Below are positions 9,389 through 59,098 of a stretch of DNA of 64,000 nucleotides, in pieces (the stretch's first letter is position 1; each line of letters begins with the position of its first letter). The stretch is from Watersipora subatra (Eukaryota; Bryozoa; Gymnolaemata; Cheilostomatida; Watersiporidae): assembly GCF_963576615.1 (NCBI RefSeq), contig NC_088714.1, forward strand, positions 5,580,001 through 5,644,000, written 5' to 3'. A program made the position numbers and the translations under genes. The notes beneath the pieces are model-generated. The model did no database searches. It was given only the letters and a program-made list of their open reading frames with translations, and had not been told where the DNA came from.

Positions 9389-11887
9389 CAGGGGTAGGCA
9401 ATCTTTTCAAGAAAAGGGCCATTTTGCAAAATGTAACTATTGTCTAGGGCCGCATCATACAACCCTGATTTGGTATTTTCTGTCTTTATTAAAATTTCAA
9501 AAAGTAGCATATAATATACAACCTGAATACAATACAAGAATAAACGTGTATGTATTGGATTTATAAATTACAGTAGACAGTAGATAAAGTATGGAGATAG
9601 GAAATATAATATTTTTATAGTATTCATAGTTAGTGAGAAGCTTGGTGTTGGATATTTTTAGCCAATTCGTTAATGTTAGATTCTATTCTTGATGTGCACA
9701 GACGCAAACTATGCAGCAGATGACTGTCAGTCAGATTGCTTCTCAGTTTGCTTTTGATGTGCTTCATTTTGGAAAACAGTTGCTCACAGGTATATGTACT
9801 TCCGAACATGCAGACAAATCTTCTGGCAAACTTCTTTAAATTACAGTAATCTGCAGTTGGTAAGGACTTATAAAAGTCAACTAGGTGCATCTCTTTGAAA
9901 TTTTGGATGAGAATGTCATCCTCCTGCAGCGCATTCAGTTCAAGCTGGAGCTGGATAGCTGCTGAGCTCATCTCTCAAGTACAAGGCAATGAGAAGATGG
10001 TCATCTCACTTTTGAGACTTCTGAACTCTGTAAAATGAGAGGAAATCTCCTCTCGAAGTACTGCCACTTCTGAGCATAGCTATCCAGGATCTCATTGTTG
10101 CCATTAAAGACAGATTTATGGGTGGGAAAGTGATTAACTTTTTCTTCACGCAGACTTTGCTCATAGAGCTGAAGATCTCTTTCAAATGTTCGGAGTTGCT
10201 TAAACAAGTCATGTACCAACTTGTCTTGTCCTTGAAGCCTCACGTTGAGTTGAGATAATTTTTGAGAGATATCATTTAAGAACACGAATTCCATTCGCCA
10301 GAGAGGTTCACACAGTTCTTGAGCCTCCTTTCGTTTCAACTTCAGAAATAAAATGATCTCATCTAGTAATAGCCAGAAACGTTGCAATGTTGATGCTCTG
10401 CTAAGCCAGCGAACCTCTGTAAAATAAACAACATCCTCAGACTGGCTGTCCAAGTGTCTCAAGAACTCCTGAAACTCTCTGTGGTTTAGTCCTCGTAAGC
10501 GTATGTAGTTTATTGTTTTTACTACTACTGAGTTGACATGATCCATATTGATAATTTTTGCGCTCAGGTTCTCCTGGTGTATGATGCAATGAACTGCAAT
10601 AAAATTTGGCTGGAGCTCACGTACTTTGGTTATAAGACCATTGTGACACCCTATCATGGATGGTGCACCATCTGTACACAGTGACACACATTTGCTGAAG
10701 TCCTCAATTCCCGTTTTCTGTAGTGACGCTTGAACACCTTCAAATATATCTACACCTCTTGTAGTACCTTTCAACGGGTTTAAGTCGAGCAGTTCCTCGG
10801 TTACATTGAAATCCTTATCTACAGCTCGAATAAATACAGCCAGCTGTGCTGTCCCTGATATCTGTACTCTCATCAAATGCAAGTGAATAGCATTCAATAT
10901 CACCCAGCTTCACCTTTAATTGATATGCTATGTCTGAGCCCATATTTTCTACTCGTCTGACTATTGTGCGGCGTGAAAGAGATACATCTGAAACACTTTT
11001 TAGCATTTGTGAGCGCTTTAACTTCAGCAGGTTTCAGTAAGCACTCTTTTACTATTCCACCATCAGAAAATGGCTTCTGGTGTTTGGTGAGAATCTTCGC
11101 AATCTCAAAGCTCACTATAGTATTGGCAATGTCAACCTCACGTGGTTGAGTTAACACTTGCGGCTGCGCTTCAGGCTTTTTGTCAACTTTTCTGCAAGTT
11201 GTCTTTTCTCCTCTGTGTTGTATCTGCCATAATTTTCACCATGATTGGTTTCAAAATGTCTTTTAATGTTGTATTCCTTGGTTTGAGCTACTGAATTCTG
11301 GCAGATTAAACATACAGTCTTGTTATGTACTGATGTAAACAAGTATTTATTCTGCCATTCAGTATTGAATTTCCTGTTTTCTTCAGCCACAGTTCTTTTT
11401 CTTTTAGTAGCCATGATGACTAGACAGCACTTGATAGCATTAACAGCTCTTAACAGTTAGGTAACTGTTAAAGTAAATTGACCAATAACAGGCAAAAACA
11501 AACAACCAATCATTGAAAGGGAGTGGCTATTTGTAAACAACTATATTATTGCAGTGTATGCTATGTGTAAGACAAACCTGTAACTGTGATCTAAATACAT
11601 GTATAGAAATAGATGGCGTCTTTTCAGTAAGTACATGTATGTCCGTTCTATAACACTATCTATGACTACTCTGCTAAAGTTTAAAGCCAACTGAAGATTC
11701 TAGTTGATGTGAGGGACACTACACTATGCTTTTAACAAAATTTCACTACTATATAGCATTTTTTATATTTAGTGTATAATTGTACTCATTCAAACGCATC
11801 TATATATGCAAAATTACTGGGAGGGGTGGAAGGGCTGCACAGTAAATGGCAAAGGGCCACATGCGGCCCGCACGTTGCCCGCCCCTG
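9389..11887 (-). mobile_element. hAT-superfamily DNA transposon nested in gypsy copy 2
   Basis: The element is 2499 bp, flanked by a perfect 8-bp target duplication CCTTAGAT (9381-9388 and 11888-11895). Its ends are inverted: CAGGGGTAGGCAA on the left, and the complement of the right end reads CAGGGGCGGGCAA. An 8-bp duplication and CAGGG termini are classic for hAT elements. The only coding capacity is a decayed transposase on the minus strand. It inserted after the gypsy element was in place. Confidence 0.95.
9630..11414 (-). pseudogene. hAT transposase (GTF2IRD2/ZBED-like), frameshifted
   Basis: The reading starts at ATG 11414 with MATKRKRTVAEEN and a BED-like zinc finger (CLICQNSVAQTKEYNIKRHF, ending TNH). 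It continues in other frames at about 10900-11150 (KPFSDGGIVKECLL), 10815-11006 (LAFDESTDI, a catalytic-Asp block), 10001-10903 (CTDGAPSMIGCHNGL) and 9630-9971. The last part holds the hAT C-terminal dimerisation motif (NLKKFARRFVCMFGSTYTCE, then LFSKMK). Stops or frameshifts separate the parts at about 11155, 11000, 10880 and 9980. The architecture matches the family that gave rise to the host genes GTF2IRD2 and ZBED5. The enzyme would cut and paste the element, but this copy cannot. Confidence 0.88.
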
Positions 11888-11895
11888 CCTTAGAT

Positions 11896-13751
11896 GCACC
11901 AACCAGCGTGGTATAGATTTTGTCAGTAGAGTACAGGTAATTGCTAATGAATCTATTCCCGCTAGATCTGAACAGTTGGTCCGGTGTCGGTTGTTAAATA
12001 ACATTTGTACCCCTGTTGGCATAGTAGAAGACACCGGGGTTGCTGCTAAGCATGGCATAGCTATTGCTGCTAGTGTGAGTACATGGAGTGAGGAAAGGAA
12101 ATTTTTTGTTAGATGCATTAATCCTGCAATGCAAGTATGTTACCTTAATGCTGGATCTATTATAGGGCAGTGTGTCAGCTTGAGGAAGGGACAGATTGTC
12201 AATTCATCTGTTCATATGACGGATGGGCACCACAGGAAGCATGTCTCAGATGAAAATATCCCTGCTATTCCATCTCACTTGGAGAGCCTATATGAAGAGG
12301 CAACTGAGGCATGTTCTCAGCTTTCGCAACGCAAAGCGATGGCCAAGTTGTTGCATAGCTTCAGTGATGTTTTTTCGAAAGGTGACTCTGATCAAGGACT
12401 GACTTCTTTAATGAAACATTCTATTCCTGTTAAGGCGATGTCAAAGCCAATTAAACAGGCTCCAAGATGTTTAGGGTTGGAGAAAGTGCCGAGGTCAGCA
12501 AGTAAGTTCACGAGTTGTCAAGGTAAGGTCTTATTGAGCCTGCATATGGAGCATGGAGCTCTCCTGTTGTACTCGTGAAAAATAAAGATGGCAGCTAGAG
12601 GTTTTGCATTGACTATCGCAGATTAAATGCTATTACAGTCCATGATGCTCACCCCCTGCCTCGTATAGATGAAAGTCTAGAGGCCTTGGCTGGCAGCAAA
12701 CTCTTCTCCACACTGGATCTCATGAGCGGCTATTGGCAAATTCCATTAGATAAAGATGCTAAAGATAAGTCGGCATTTTGCACTAGAGAAGGCCTGTGGA
12801 GATGGAAAGTCTTGCCATTTGGTTTAACGGCAGCTCCGGCAACATTTCAACGAATGATGGAGCAAGTGTTACATGGACTGCATTGGAAGACTTTGCTGCT
12901 ATATCTAGACGATGTTAAAGTCATGGGTAACAGCTTTGAAGAACATTACCTCAACTTTGAAGAGGTCCTATCTCGGCTTCGATCGGCCAAGCTCAAGCTT
13001 AAGCCATCCAAATGCCATCTCTTTCAAGAAGAAGTGGCATATTTGGGACATATAGTTAGTAGTAATGGTGTAGCAACTGATCCAAAGAAAATATCTGCTG
13101 TTGCTACTTGGCCATCTCCGAAGAATGTGACCGAGCTACAATTTTTTCTTGGGACTGTTGGTTACTATCGTCAGTATGTCCAGGACTTTGCCAACAAAGC
13201 CTGACCACTGACAAAGATTAACCAGTAAAACAGTCAAGTTCGAATGGAATGAGGAGTGCCATGCAACTTTTAACATACTGAAGCAGTCGCTACTGACGGC
13301 CCCAGTTCTGGGTTATCCAAACCCGGCTTTTGATTATATCCTGGACACAGATGCTTCTCTTAATGGGGTTGGTGCAGTTTTGTCTCAAATCCAAGATGGC
13401 CAGGAACGGGTAATATCCTATTATAGTCGTGCTTTGTCACCTGCTCAGCAAAACTATTGTGTGACTAGAAGAGAACTGTTAGCTGTTGTTAAAGCTGTTG
13501 CTCATTTTCGTCCAAATTTGTATGGTAAAGAGTTCAAAATTTGTAATGATCATGCTTCACTTTAATGGTTATGCAGGAGGACTACGCCTTCTGCCCAAGT
13601 TGCAAGATGGTTAGAGATCTTTAGCGAATTCACTTTTACCATAGAGCATCGACCAGGGAGCAAACATGGGAACGCTGATGGGTTATCAAAGAGGCCATGC
13701 CACGACTGCACCAAATGTGACAGAGTCACCAAACAATTTGGAGGACCAAAC
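11896..13751 (+). pseudogene. Reverse transcriptase and RNase H of gypsy copy 2 (broken)
   Basis: After the hAT element the pol frame resumes (CTNQRGIDFVSRVQV) and is open to about 12530. A frameshift there is followed by TAG at 12596, and RT then continues with CIDYRRLNAITV, LDLMSGYWQIPL, LPFGLTAAPATF and the catalytic YLDDV at about 12900. It runs to TGA 13202, where the frame shifts again near 13210. RNase H follows with LDTDASLNGVGAVL (first catalytic Asp) and TRRELLAVVKAV (catalytic Glu), and is interrupted by TAA at 13563. Confidence 0.88.
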
Positions 13752-15599
13752 ATGGGCCAAATTCGACATGAACTATCAAAGAGGGCACGAAATGAAAACC
13801 CTGTGTGTACTAGGATTGCTGGAGAAAAGTTGATTGCGCAAGAGTGTGCCGATGACTTATTGGATGAAAACCGCATTCATGAAGTAGTTGGTACAGACTG
13901 TAAAGTATCAGCTAGGAGTGGACCAGAGTCCTTACCAGCTGCCAGCTTCATCGTAGCTAACGGTGATGGTTGTTGCATGGTAGAAGATTCCAGCACTAGT
14001 GATAACTGCCAGAATGATGAAGAGCAGACAACTTTAAATTACTCTTCTAATCAACAAGGGGGTCGCAACCAACCTTCACCAACACCACAGTCGGACACAC
14101 CCAGCTCTGATGAACTGTGTCAGGCTCAGTTGCTCCCAAGTGATATTGCGACTATCTACAATGCTGTCAAGAATCAACAATCTCTGGATCCAGCTATAGT
14201 CAACTTTGGCAGTACAGAATTACGAAAGCTTAGCACCATGCTCTCTTTAATGCGAATAAGAGAGGATCAAGTGCTGGTAACTCATATACTTGTTGGGAAA
14301 AGATCTCGGAAGGTAATATTTTGTCCTATGAACATGCAGAAGCAGGTGGTGTGGAACACGCATACCCTTTCTCATGTCGAGATAATGAGGACCCTCCGGA
14401 GACTTAGACTGACATAGTACTGGCCTGGAATGACGTCTGATGTTCGACGTATAGTGAACAGCTGCGAAATATGCTGGTGAGCGAAGTCTGGAGGTTTGCA
14501 TCATTCTTCAAGTCATGGACCTCTTTGGGTTGGCCGTCCTTGGCAAAAGGTTGCAATTGACTTAGTTGGACCGCTGCCTTTGACCCCTTGAGGAAACAGA
14601 TGTATTTTAGTGTTGACAGATTATTTCACCCGTTGGTAGGATGCTGTACCTCTACCTGACGCTACAGCTCCTATTACAGCTGAGGCTTTAGATAGCCGCA
14701 TTTTTTGCTACTTTGGATTACCCGAAGAGCTCCATAGTGACAGAGGAACACAGTTCAAAGGTGACCTTCTGGCAGAACTTTGCGACATGTGGAGAATCAA
14801 TACAACTCGGACAACTGCCTATCGTCCCCAATCTAACGGGGTGGTGGAACGTGGAAATAGAACCTTGGGCGATTCCCTTCGCTGTCTTCTACTTAGTCAG
14901 ATGGAAGCTCAAGAAAACTGGGACATTGTGCTACCACAGGTCATGAGGGCCTTTAGAGCAACCCCACATACAGCAACAGAGGAAACTGCAAACTATTTGA
15001 TGCTAGGACGGGAATGTAGGTTACTTGACCAGTTAATAGGTGGTACACATGATGTCGATGAGACTACACGAAGTGAATACGCCTCACAAATGCAAGATCA
15101 GTTAGATACTGCTTACCAGTTGATTCGCACTCAACAAATGTTACCTCCTAGATTACCTGAACAGGAAGATGCAATCTTCAAAGAAGGAGATCTGGTGTTG
15201 ATGCAAAACAAACAAAGACGTAAAGGGATTCACCCAAAACTACTAGCGAAGTTTAATGGGCCATTCATTGTAAAGGTCTTTGACAACGGCACTTATAAAG
15301 TTGCTGGTCAAGGAACCATCAACGAATGTCGTCGCAAGCTGTTCATGCCGGCATCTGATCCAGCTGGAAAACTGAGAAGCCCAATGAACAGCTCGGATGT
15401 TGACCAGTCAAGGAATGATTCTCCCAGTGATATAGAAGAGCATATCGGGCCTGAAGAGAATCCAGCATCACTAGATGCTGCACTCGATCAGCATTTTGAT
15501 GATCTCAACATGTCCTGGGAAGAACAAGTTCCGCCTCCTGAACGGCCAAGGCGAACCTTGAGAAAACCTCCCTGGTTGAAGGATCATGTGTTATATTGA
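13752..15599 (+). pseudogene. Integrase of gypsy copy 2 (broken)
   Basis: The pol frame continues through a linker into the integrase zinc finger (HTLSH then CEIC). It then reaches a DDE core with Asp in VAIDLVGPLP, Asp in LHSDRGTQF and Glu in SNGVVERGN. Stops fall at 14415, 14478, 14589 and 14637, all in the same frame. From 14640 the frame is clean to the terminal TGA at 15597, through a chromatin-tether-like C-terminal domain (FKEGDLVLMQNKQRRKG, LLAKFNGPF) and a tail ending LRKPPWLKDHVLY. Confidence 0.88.
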
Positions 15600-15896
15600 G
15601 CTTCGAGGCCTTAAAATAAGATATTAGTATGTCCGATGACACCAAGTTTGAAAACTCACTTGGGGAGTCTCGGATGCCTTTATCTACGGTCTCAAGCCTT
15701 GCTATAGCATCAACCATCACTCAAAACATTCAACTCACTCGAACCACCTGTATTATTAGGACAACTAAGCATTGTAACCTAAGGTTACAACAGGGTTGTC
15801 AACATTGGAGCTGGATCCCTAATCCATCCTTTATCGACGCTTGTGAGCCAATATAAAATACCGGCACTGCATCTAGGGGTGGAGAATGTGACGGAT
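15600..15896 (+). other. 3' untranslated part of gypsy copy 2 with polypurine tract
   Basis: This is about 300 bases without a supported gene, between the pol stop and the 3' LTR. It ends in AGGGGTGGAGAA (15885-15896), a purine run abutting the TG of the LTR, which is the likely plus-strand primer site. Confidence 0.7.
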
Positions 15897-16458
15897 TTAC
15901 TAAGCTGAGCTGCTTTAATTACCATAAGCATTCAGCTATTCTCAGATTAGCCCTATAATTTAAAAGCCAGCTTGTGTGGAAAGCCCGTTGATTAACACTC
16001 AGCCCTGGCTATATATGCAACGGTGCTTCAGTGTTAAGACAGGGAACAAAGAGCACAGAGCTAGCGATACAGACTACGAACGACAGAACTAAAGACTGAG
16101 AGTTACGTTCTTAATCTGCATTAAGAACCGTGCGGTAACATTAACCTATCTTTGTGCAGCTTTGTATATCTTTGGTAACACATATATTGATTAACATTCT
16201 TACATTTACAAGTGTAACTGTTTTGAGTATTTATTATTTGTAACTTATTTCAGCATTACGCTTGATTGTAGTGAATTGCATCTAATTGTTCTATCTTTTC
16301 ATGTTTATAGAGCTTGTGTGAATAAAAGCCATTATTCACCAGACACTTTGTTTTGCAACAATTACAGTTGTGCATGAGAGCTATTACTCATTCGGTGTAA
16401 GACAACTTGTACGCAGAACCCACTTGCAAGTGGCTAGTCAGCGCTGACTTCCACAACA
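15897..16458 (+). repeat. 3' LTR of gypsy copy 2
   Basis: The LTR starts TGTGACGGATTTAC and ends TCCACAACA, and is followed by GTAG, the second copy of the target duplication. It carries the same TATA-like and AATAAA features as the 5' LTR. Confidence 0.9.
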
Positions 16459-16462
16459 GTAG

Positions 16463-18218
16463 CTTCTAGCAACGCTCACACTATTTTTCCAAAAATCTAA
16501 AACAATTCAATAGGCTTATACAGCCTGAAAACATTTCGAATAAACGTATATACCCCCAATAAATTAGTAAGACAACCATAAAACCTAGAAAGAAACAATA
16601 CGTTACAAATACGATAAATATAAGTAGCGCAACGCAGGGTTCGAGCTATCGGAACTTTGCTTTCTCAAAACTTCCGCTTTGTGCACAAAAAGTGCTGCAA
16701 TAGTAATCGCCAACTTTATTTCAACAACAGATGTTTCCGTTTTATTTTACCAAAAAGCGATGATTGGAACTTGTAAGGCTATTCGTTCGTATGGGGTTCA
16801 TATACGGTATCTACGGTCAAATCTGAAAATTAATAATTGGACAAGCTATGTATTCCAAGTAAAAACAACTCCAAACTAACATGTTACAACCTCCAACTTG
16901 TGTTCAACTTGGTAGGACATTCAAGTACAGTAATTACCGGGTGGCCTTACGGCGCTATATTGGACGTGTAATAGAGCTTCATAGTAGTCTACTCGTGTAG
17001 GTGGAATTAAATCCCACATAAATACAGAGACTAAGAGAAACTTCTTTTTTCATCGAACTGCACGCTTACAACATATTGTCTTGTTTTACAGTTTTAATCA
17101 CTTGTATTCTAGTCTCTAACACCATCTGGCAATCTAAAGTTTTGAAAAACAATCCTAAGCTTTATAAGTGTATTTTCCCTTGGCAATAGAAGCATTGATT
17201 CGTAAAGCACACGCACCAAGGTGCAAGCATGTCGGTATAGCTGTATAGTCACACACAGGCAATGTTCAACCACTCAGTGTACACTAAGTAAATGTTAGAG
17301 ACGGATATATATATATATATGTCTCTAGTTCCAATCTCAACCCAATCTCAAGTTCTATAGGATATCACAATAAGGCTTCTGCACAGGAGCGGATGTGATT
17401 AGTGAAAAGAAGAATAATGTATGCGCAACAATTTGAAGTCACTTGATTGATTTTATCACATGATAAGTTTTATCAGAAGCCCAAGCTTGATTCCGCTTTG
17501 ACCTGCAATTGGCTACAAAATCCATAGCAATAGCTTGTGGTACTGCTAGGTAAATTGTAGTATCTTTCACACTTTGCAACATTATGTTTTGTCAACTAAG
17601 AGTTGCCCGTGCACACTGGTAGTAAATGAATAGCTTATGCACTACAATGAGATTGCAACCAGGAATAAACCAACTATTGAACGCAGATCACATCTAAACT
17701 ATTCCAGTTTTCTTTAAGTTAACATCGTCTGTTAATTTTCAAAGCATTATGATATAATCTAGTCTTTATAAATTTGCAGAGTTAACCATTAGTGACAAAA
17801 TGCTTAAGCACACAAATTGTCTTCGATTGGTAGGTGAAAAATCTGTATACACAATAACTAAACCCTAGTTAGAACTAGCAATGTACAACATAGAATGAGC
17901 GGGAGACATTGGACAGAAGTATCTAATAGTGTAGGTACTAATGGTACGAGTATATCTACAATAAATACATCTTGTTGATATTATAAGACGCAAGGAAGAT
18001 ACTCAACAAAATGGCGTGGAAGTATTTTTAAACAATTAAACGCCTTGAGTGTCCTATACATATACAGGATAACTAATCGCGCAGCAGAAGTGAAGTCCCT
18101 ACTCATGGGCACCGGGAATGAAGAACATCACAACTGTGTGAAAGACAATGAATATTTGGAGCACTCCGTACACAGGTTTAAAATAAATAGAGAATAAGTT
18201 ATAAACTATATACTATAA
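16463..18218. other. Intergenic stretch downstream of BTBD7
   Basis: This is about 1.75 kb of AT-rich DNA between the gypsy element and the BTBD7 stop codon. It should include the BTBD7 3' untranslated region at its right end. I found no clear AATAAA on the minus strand close to the stop. A short (TA)n tract lies at about 17307-17320. No gene is supported. Confidence 0.6.
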
Positions 18219-54905
<36,687 letters not shown>

Positions 54906-57759
54906 CTTTCTTGGTTAGTTGAATTCAACTCAACAGAGTCAGTGAATGTCCTCCATCAATATGTACAAGAAACTGTCGGTTTTCTAAATCATCCCAAAAT
55001 ATCAGGATACTAGTTGACAGTAATTAATACCCGGAATTGCATGCAAGTATCTTCAAAAAGTTTTAATCCATTTAAAAGTTTGGTCTATCAGAAAAACAAA
55101 AGAAAATGCCCTTGCGATAGCACAGTTTTAGCAATGAAGGCATGTTTATAATCAAAATATGCTGTCGATGATCCACTAATTAATGTGATTGCTTGATGCG
55201 TGACAAACATGACAGTCTTACACCAGCTGTAACACGAAATGCAATTATAAAAACAAAACTTCCACAACAACTATATATACATGATGATCCATTACGCCAA
55301 TGAGTAGGGGCCTACTTGAATTGGTTCAGGCAAAAATGAGGAGCGACAGTACTTTTTCGGGTGAAATACAATTCGTTAAAAGAGACAATCATTTATGTCA
55401 ATGTTATCTTGACCAGATTCAACCTTTTCAATAAATTTCGAACAAACTCCTGTCCATAAGCCTCAAGTGTAACTATAGCACATTCTTTGATACAATCGGT
55501 GACACTATCTGACTGCCCTAGTCTGAAAATCTATTTTCTGGATTATAAAACTTCTAGATTTTTTGTGGAGCATGGCATTAAAATGTCCAAGTTAAATTAC
55601 GCTCACAGCCCGTATTGTAGCAGGATTACTCACATCATCATGTGACTTCTAAAATTTCGTTTATGGTTAATGCAGCTCACAGTTTGTGTGATTAACTGGT
55701 TAAAAACTATCGGACATGAAATTACTTCAAAAAGAAACATAAACACCACAAAAAATCTGGAACACCTTATTTAGCAATAATTTCAACTCACATATAACGT
55801 GTTTGCCATTAAAATATTGCATTACATTAATGTCAATGCCATCTGACTAGTAGTATCGAGTCTCAAACCAAATTATAAATAAAGGAGACGATGTCAAGGC
55901 ATAAAACTTTAATCTCAGCCTACTATAATACATAAAAACACTAAGAAATCTCCCAAAAAAAAAAACAAAGAACAATAAAAAGAATAACTAAAAAGCATTT
56001 TTGTAATAATAATCATGTTTATACGGTGCAGAGATTTAAAAAAAATACATTTCAATAATCATTTCAAACTCGAATAGTCTAAAATAGGTTTGCAACAATT
56101 ACTAATACTCCATAAGCACAATGCAATTTGAATGCTCTGTGTAAGCAATCTGCATAAACAACCGTTAAAAGCACGCAATGACCACGTAAACAAAAAGACA
56201 ACGTGTAATACGAGGCTGGTTGCGTAAAACTGTTGTGGCGTTTAATTTTACTCGTTCAACTCTTCAAAACGAGTGACGTTTAAATATTTTAAAAGATATT
56301 TGCTATTCGTAGAATGTCTAAAATCTTTCTATTTTAAGTGAGCGTCAAATCAATGTTTACCTCCTTACCATTGTCTTTTGTGAATTTGAAAATTCAATGT
56401 TCTATTACTACCATATTAGATTTAATATAATGTAGATAACTTTGATTATATTAGTCGATAATAATAGATGCGAACATAGCATTAGTAATCAGTATCACTT
56501 TCAACCAAAACTTATTTTAGTTTCCCTACCAGAGTGACAATCTCACGATAAAAGCCTGAAGATGTAAACAACTAGTTGAAACAGCGAATCAGCTAGCCTA
56601 AAGCGTAGTATCACAGATTCATCAGAACAGAAAATATTTGATTTCAAGGATGGAGATAACGACTGTGTACCAAGTCTGCCCGTCAGGTTACAAAGTTTTC
56701 GACTTTATTGTTAAAATATGAGTATAACTTTCGACCTACTAATTAGCGGGCGAAAAAACGTTTTGGTATGATTAGAATATCCTAATTCGCACTACTGTAC
56801 TCTGTAGCGCAACTCTCACGTATACGTCACGATAATTAAATAAGCGACTAGTTATAGAAGTTTTGAGCAATTAAATCATTAGATCAATTGTAATACAGAA
56901 GTAACAAATAGAAAAGTACATTAAATGTACAAAGCAGTTTTGTATTGAAAATCGTTGGGCATTTTATATTTCAACTAAATAATCGAAATCATGCTGTGTT
57001 GCTAGATTTACTCCTAAAGAATTACAGAGAGAACAACTCCTACAAAGCATTTGCGTGTATTTTCATATGCCAATACCTGTACCTACATGTATTACTGTAT
57101 GTACTAAGTATATTGTGTAACTAATTCTGCGTGCAAATAGAGGCTCCTTATTTTATTTGTGTGAAATGAAAAACAACAGATCTGAAGGGCATGCGCAATA
57201 CGTTTTACAGTTTACACAAAATCTAGTTACCTGTCATGGGCTGCTATGCGTAGGGCGAATAATGATTTGACAGCAAATAATGACAAACATTTCTCAGGTC
57301 AGATTTTTATTTTTGCTTGTAGTTCTGATGATCCTTGCAATTATAATAAAATATGTAATATTACATTTCAGCAATGGTTAAAATGACTAAATTCAACACA
57401 AATATTGCTGGTTACTGGTCATAAGTTAATAAATGTTTTGATACAGAACAGTCAACATTCGCTGCAAACTGTAAACAAAAACTTGATGAAATAGGTGGAG
57501 CATGTTGAAAATAGCCAGGCGAATAGTAATTCAGCAACAAAACTGGATCACATCACACATGTCTTCAAACAGTGCTTATAAATGTAAAACTCAAATTATA
57601 GCTGTGCTTACAAGTTTCTAGTTTGTCTTGATGACAGTGAAAAACACAAAATCTCAAAGCTGGAATATGAGCGTACATAAATTTATAACTAAAAGATTAT
57701 AACTAAAGCTAGACCAAAATAAAACTTAACAAACATCCATGGAATGAGAAATAGGAAGA
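54906..57759. other. Upstream region of BTBD7
   Basis: This AT-rich stretch should contain the BTBD7 promoter and 5' untranslated region near its left end, and possibly the 3' end of the zinc-finger gene at its right end. I can point to no specific promoter element. No further gene is supported. Confidence 0.55.
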
Positions 57760-57769
57760 CTATTTACAT
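57760..57769 (-). other. Candidate terminal exon B of the zinc-finger gene
   Basis: A pyrimidine-rich acceptor TTGTTCTCTAG precedes ATGTAAATAG. Joined in phase 2 to the donor at 58787 it would add Cys-Lys and a stop (TAG 57760-57762). The surrounding 80 bases closely resemble those of candidate A at 58619-58628. This is inference from splice signals alone. Confidence 0.3.
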
Positions 57770-58618
57770 CTAGAGAACAATATGTTGACGAAAATACTAT
57801 TTGCAACGATTTAGAATCAGGGTGATTAGACACATACATATATACAATGTACATAACTCCTTTAATATTCGAGCAGAACTTTCGCTGGTGAAGTTTGATG
57901 GGAACTTTTACCTGCGAAACAACCAATTACATACAGTGAACAAACAGTCTAACTAATCAGCCGACTCTAAATATATCTTCATTAATTGTTAGCATTACCA
58001 CAAAATTTACTTGGTATTTTGTAAAAAAAAAAACTTTGAAACAAAATCTGATTGAAACCGAAGTGGTTGTCAAGGCAGCAGGAAAAAGCAACCGATGTGA
58101 TCTATTGTTATCAGAAATATATAGTAAATACTTTATCATATCAAGGTTTGAAAGCCATAATACATTCAGTTGAACCAAATGTTTCATTACAATGATGATT
58201 TTTAAAACAAAGAGTGATCATCTGAATAAACTGGTTACTCAGGCCTGCACATACAGTACTAAAAATGTATGGAGCGCTTAACGATGTTTTATCTTGCCCA
58301 AGTTTTTTTTGCAAACAAAGCTAAAAAAAATGAATGATCATACATAGCAGACAGTTTAAAAAGGCCTTAATACAAAAGTAGTAAAATCAGTTATCATGTT
58401 ACAAGCCGGATCACAGAGCTACAACGATATATTGCAACTTATATACAACTTTAGATGAGGACTAGAGAAACACCTTCTCATAATGCAAACTTATCAAATG
58501 GGTGACGAGAAACATAACACTACAGAAGTAAAAAATTTAAAATCAACTTAACAACTTTAAACTTCAACTTGAAATGTTGAAAACTTAACAACCATCCATG
58601 GAATGAGAAATGGGAAAA

Positions 58619-58628
58619 CTATTTACTT
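58619..58628 (-). other. Candidate terminal exon A of the zinc-finger gene
   Basis: The acceptor ATAATCTTTAG precedes AAGTAAATAG. In phase 2 it would add Ser-Lys and a stop (TAG 58619-58621). It is the nearer of two similar segments downstream of the last clear exon. Confidence 0.35.
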
Positions 58629-58786
58629 CTAAAGATTATATTGACAAAAAGACCATTTGCAAGACTTTAGCAAGCGATAAAACGTTGCAAATAAAATCAA
58701 ATTTAGCTTCAAAACCTAACAAAACGAAAACAAAGAAATAATTCCAATATATCACTGATAGTGAACAGCAGAAAGCAAAGACTTAC

Positions 58787-58913
58787 TTGGAAAAATCAAG
58801 CAAGCTATTTTCAAAAGGCCAAGAATCTACCCCTTTTTCTTCTGATGCTGAGTACACTTGTTCTATCTGCAGCTCAGACGGCTTCACATCACGCTCGGTG
58901 TCAAAATTTAAGT
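58787..58913 (-). CDS. C2H2 zinc-finger gene, coding exon 2
   Basis: The acceptor CTTGATAG and donor AA|GTAAGT bracket 127 bases that join the previous exon in phase 1. It encodes an acidic, finger-free segment (DLNFDTERDVKPSELQIEQ, ending in FENSLLDFS). The exon ends in phase 2, so at least one more exon must supply the C-terminus. Confidence 0.75.
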
Positions 58914-59098
58914 CTATCAAGAAAATTATAAAACACTTGATAAACCAAACTAGAGAATAAGAGCTACCACTTGTCTAATATCCTAGAGATGTACACACAA
59001 CCATACACTGACATACAACTAGGAAGGGTAAGATAACTTTCGATTACAAATATAATGATAATGGTGCACTATTACAAAGAAACATTTAGTTGACATAC

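Larger units (their letters stand above)
6847..16458 (+). mobile_element. Ty3/gypsy LTR retrotransposon copy 2, interrupted by a hAT element
   Basis: LTRs of about 565 bp (6847-7411 and 15897-16458) begin TGTGA and end ACA. The 4-bp duplication GTAG flanks the element (6843-6846 and 16459-16462). Without the nested hAT transposon it would be about 7.1 kb. The internal order is gag, protease, RT, RNase H, integrase. By eye the LTRs differ at roughly twenty positions plus a small indel, about 4 percent, so the insertion is not recent. The coding region carries stops at 8177, 12596, 13563, 14415, 14478, 14589 and 14637 and frameshifts near 12.5 and 13.2 kb. Confidence 0.93.
57722..58670. repeat. 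Direct repeat of about 80 bp (two copies ~860 bp apart)
   Basis: ACTTAACAAACATCCATGGA at about 57724 matches ACTTAACAACCATCCATGGA at about 58583. Similarity continues through ATGAGAAATAGGAAGACTAT, TATTGAC-type and ATTTGCAA segments to about 57812 and 58660. Both copies are in the same orientation, with unrelated DNA between them. The range covers both copies. Confidence 0.7.
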
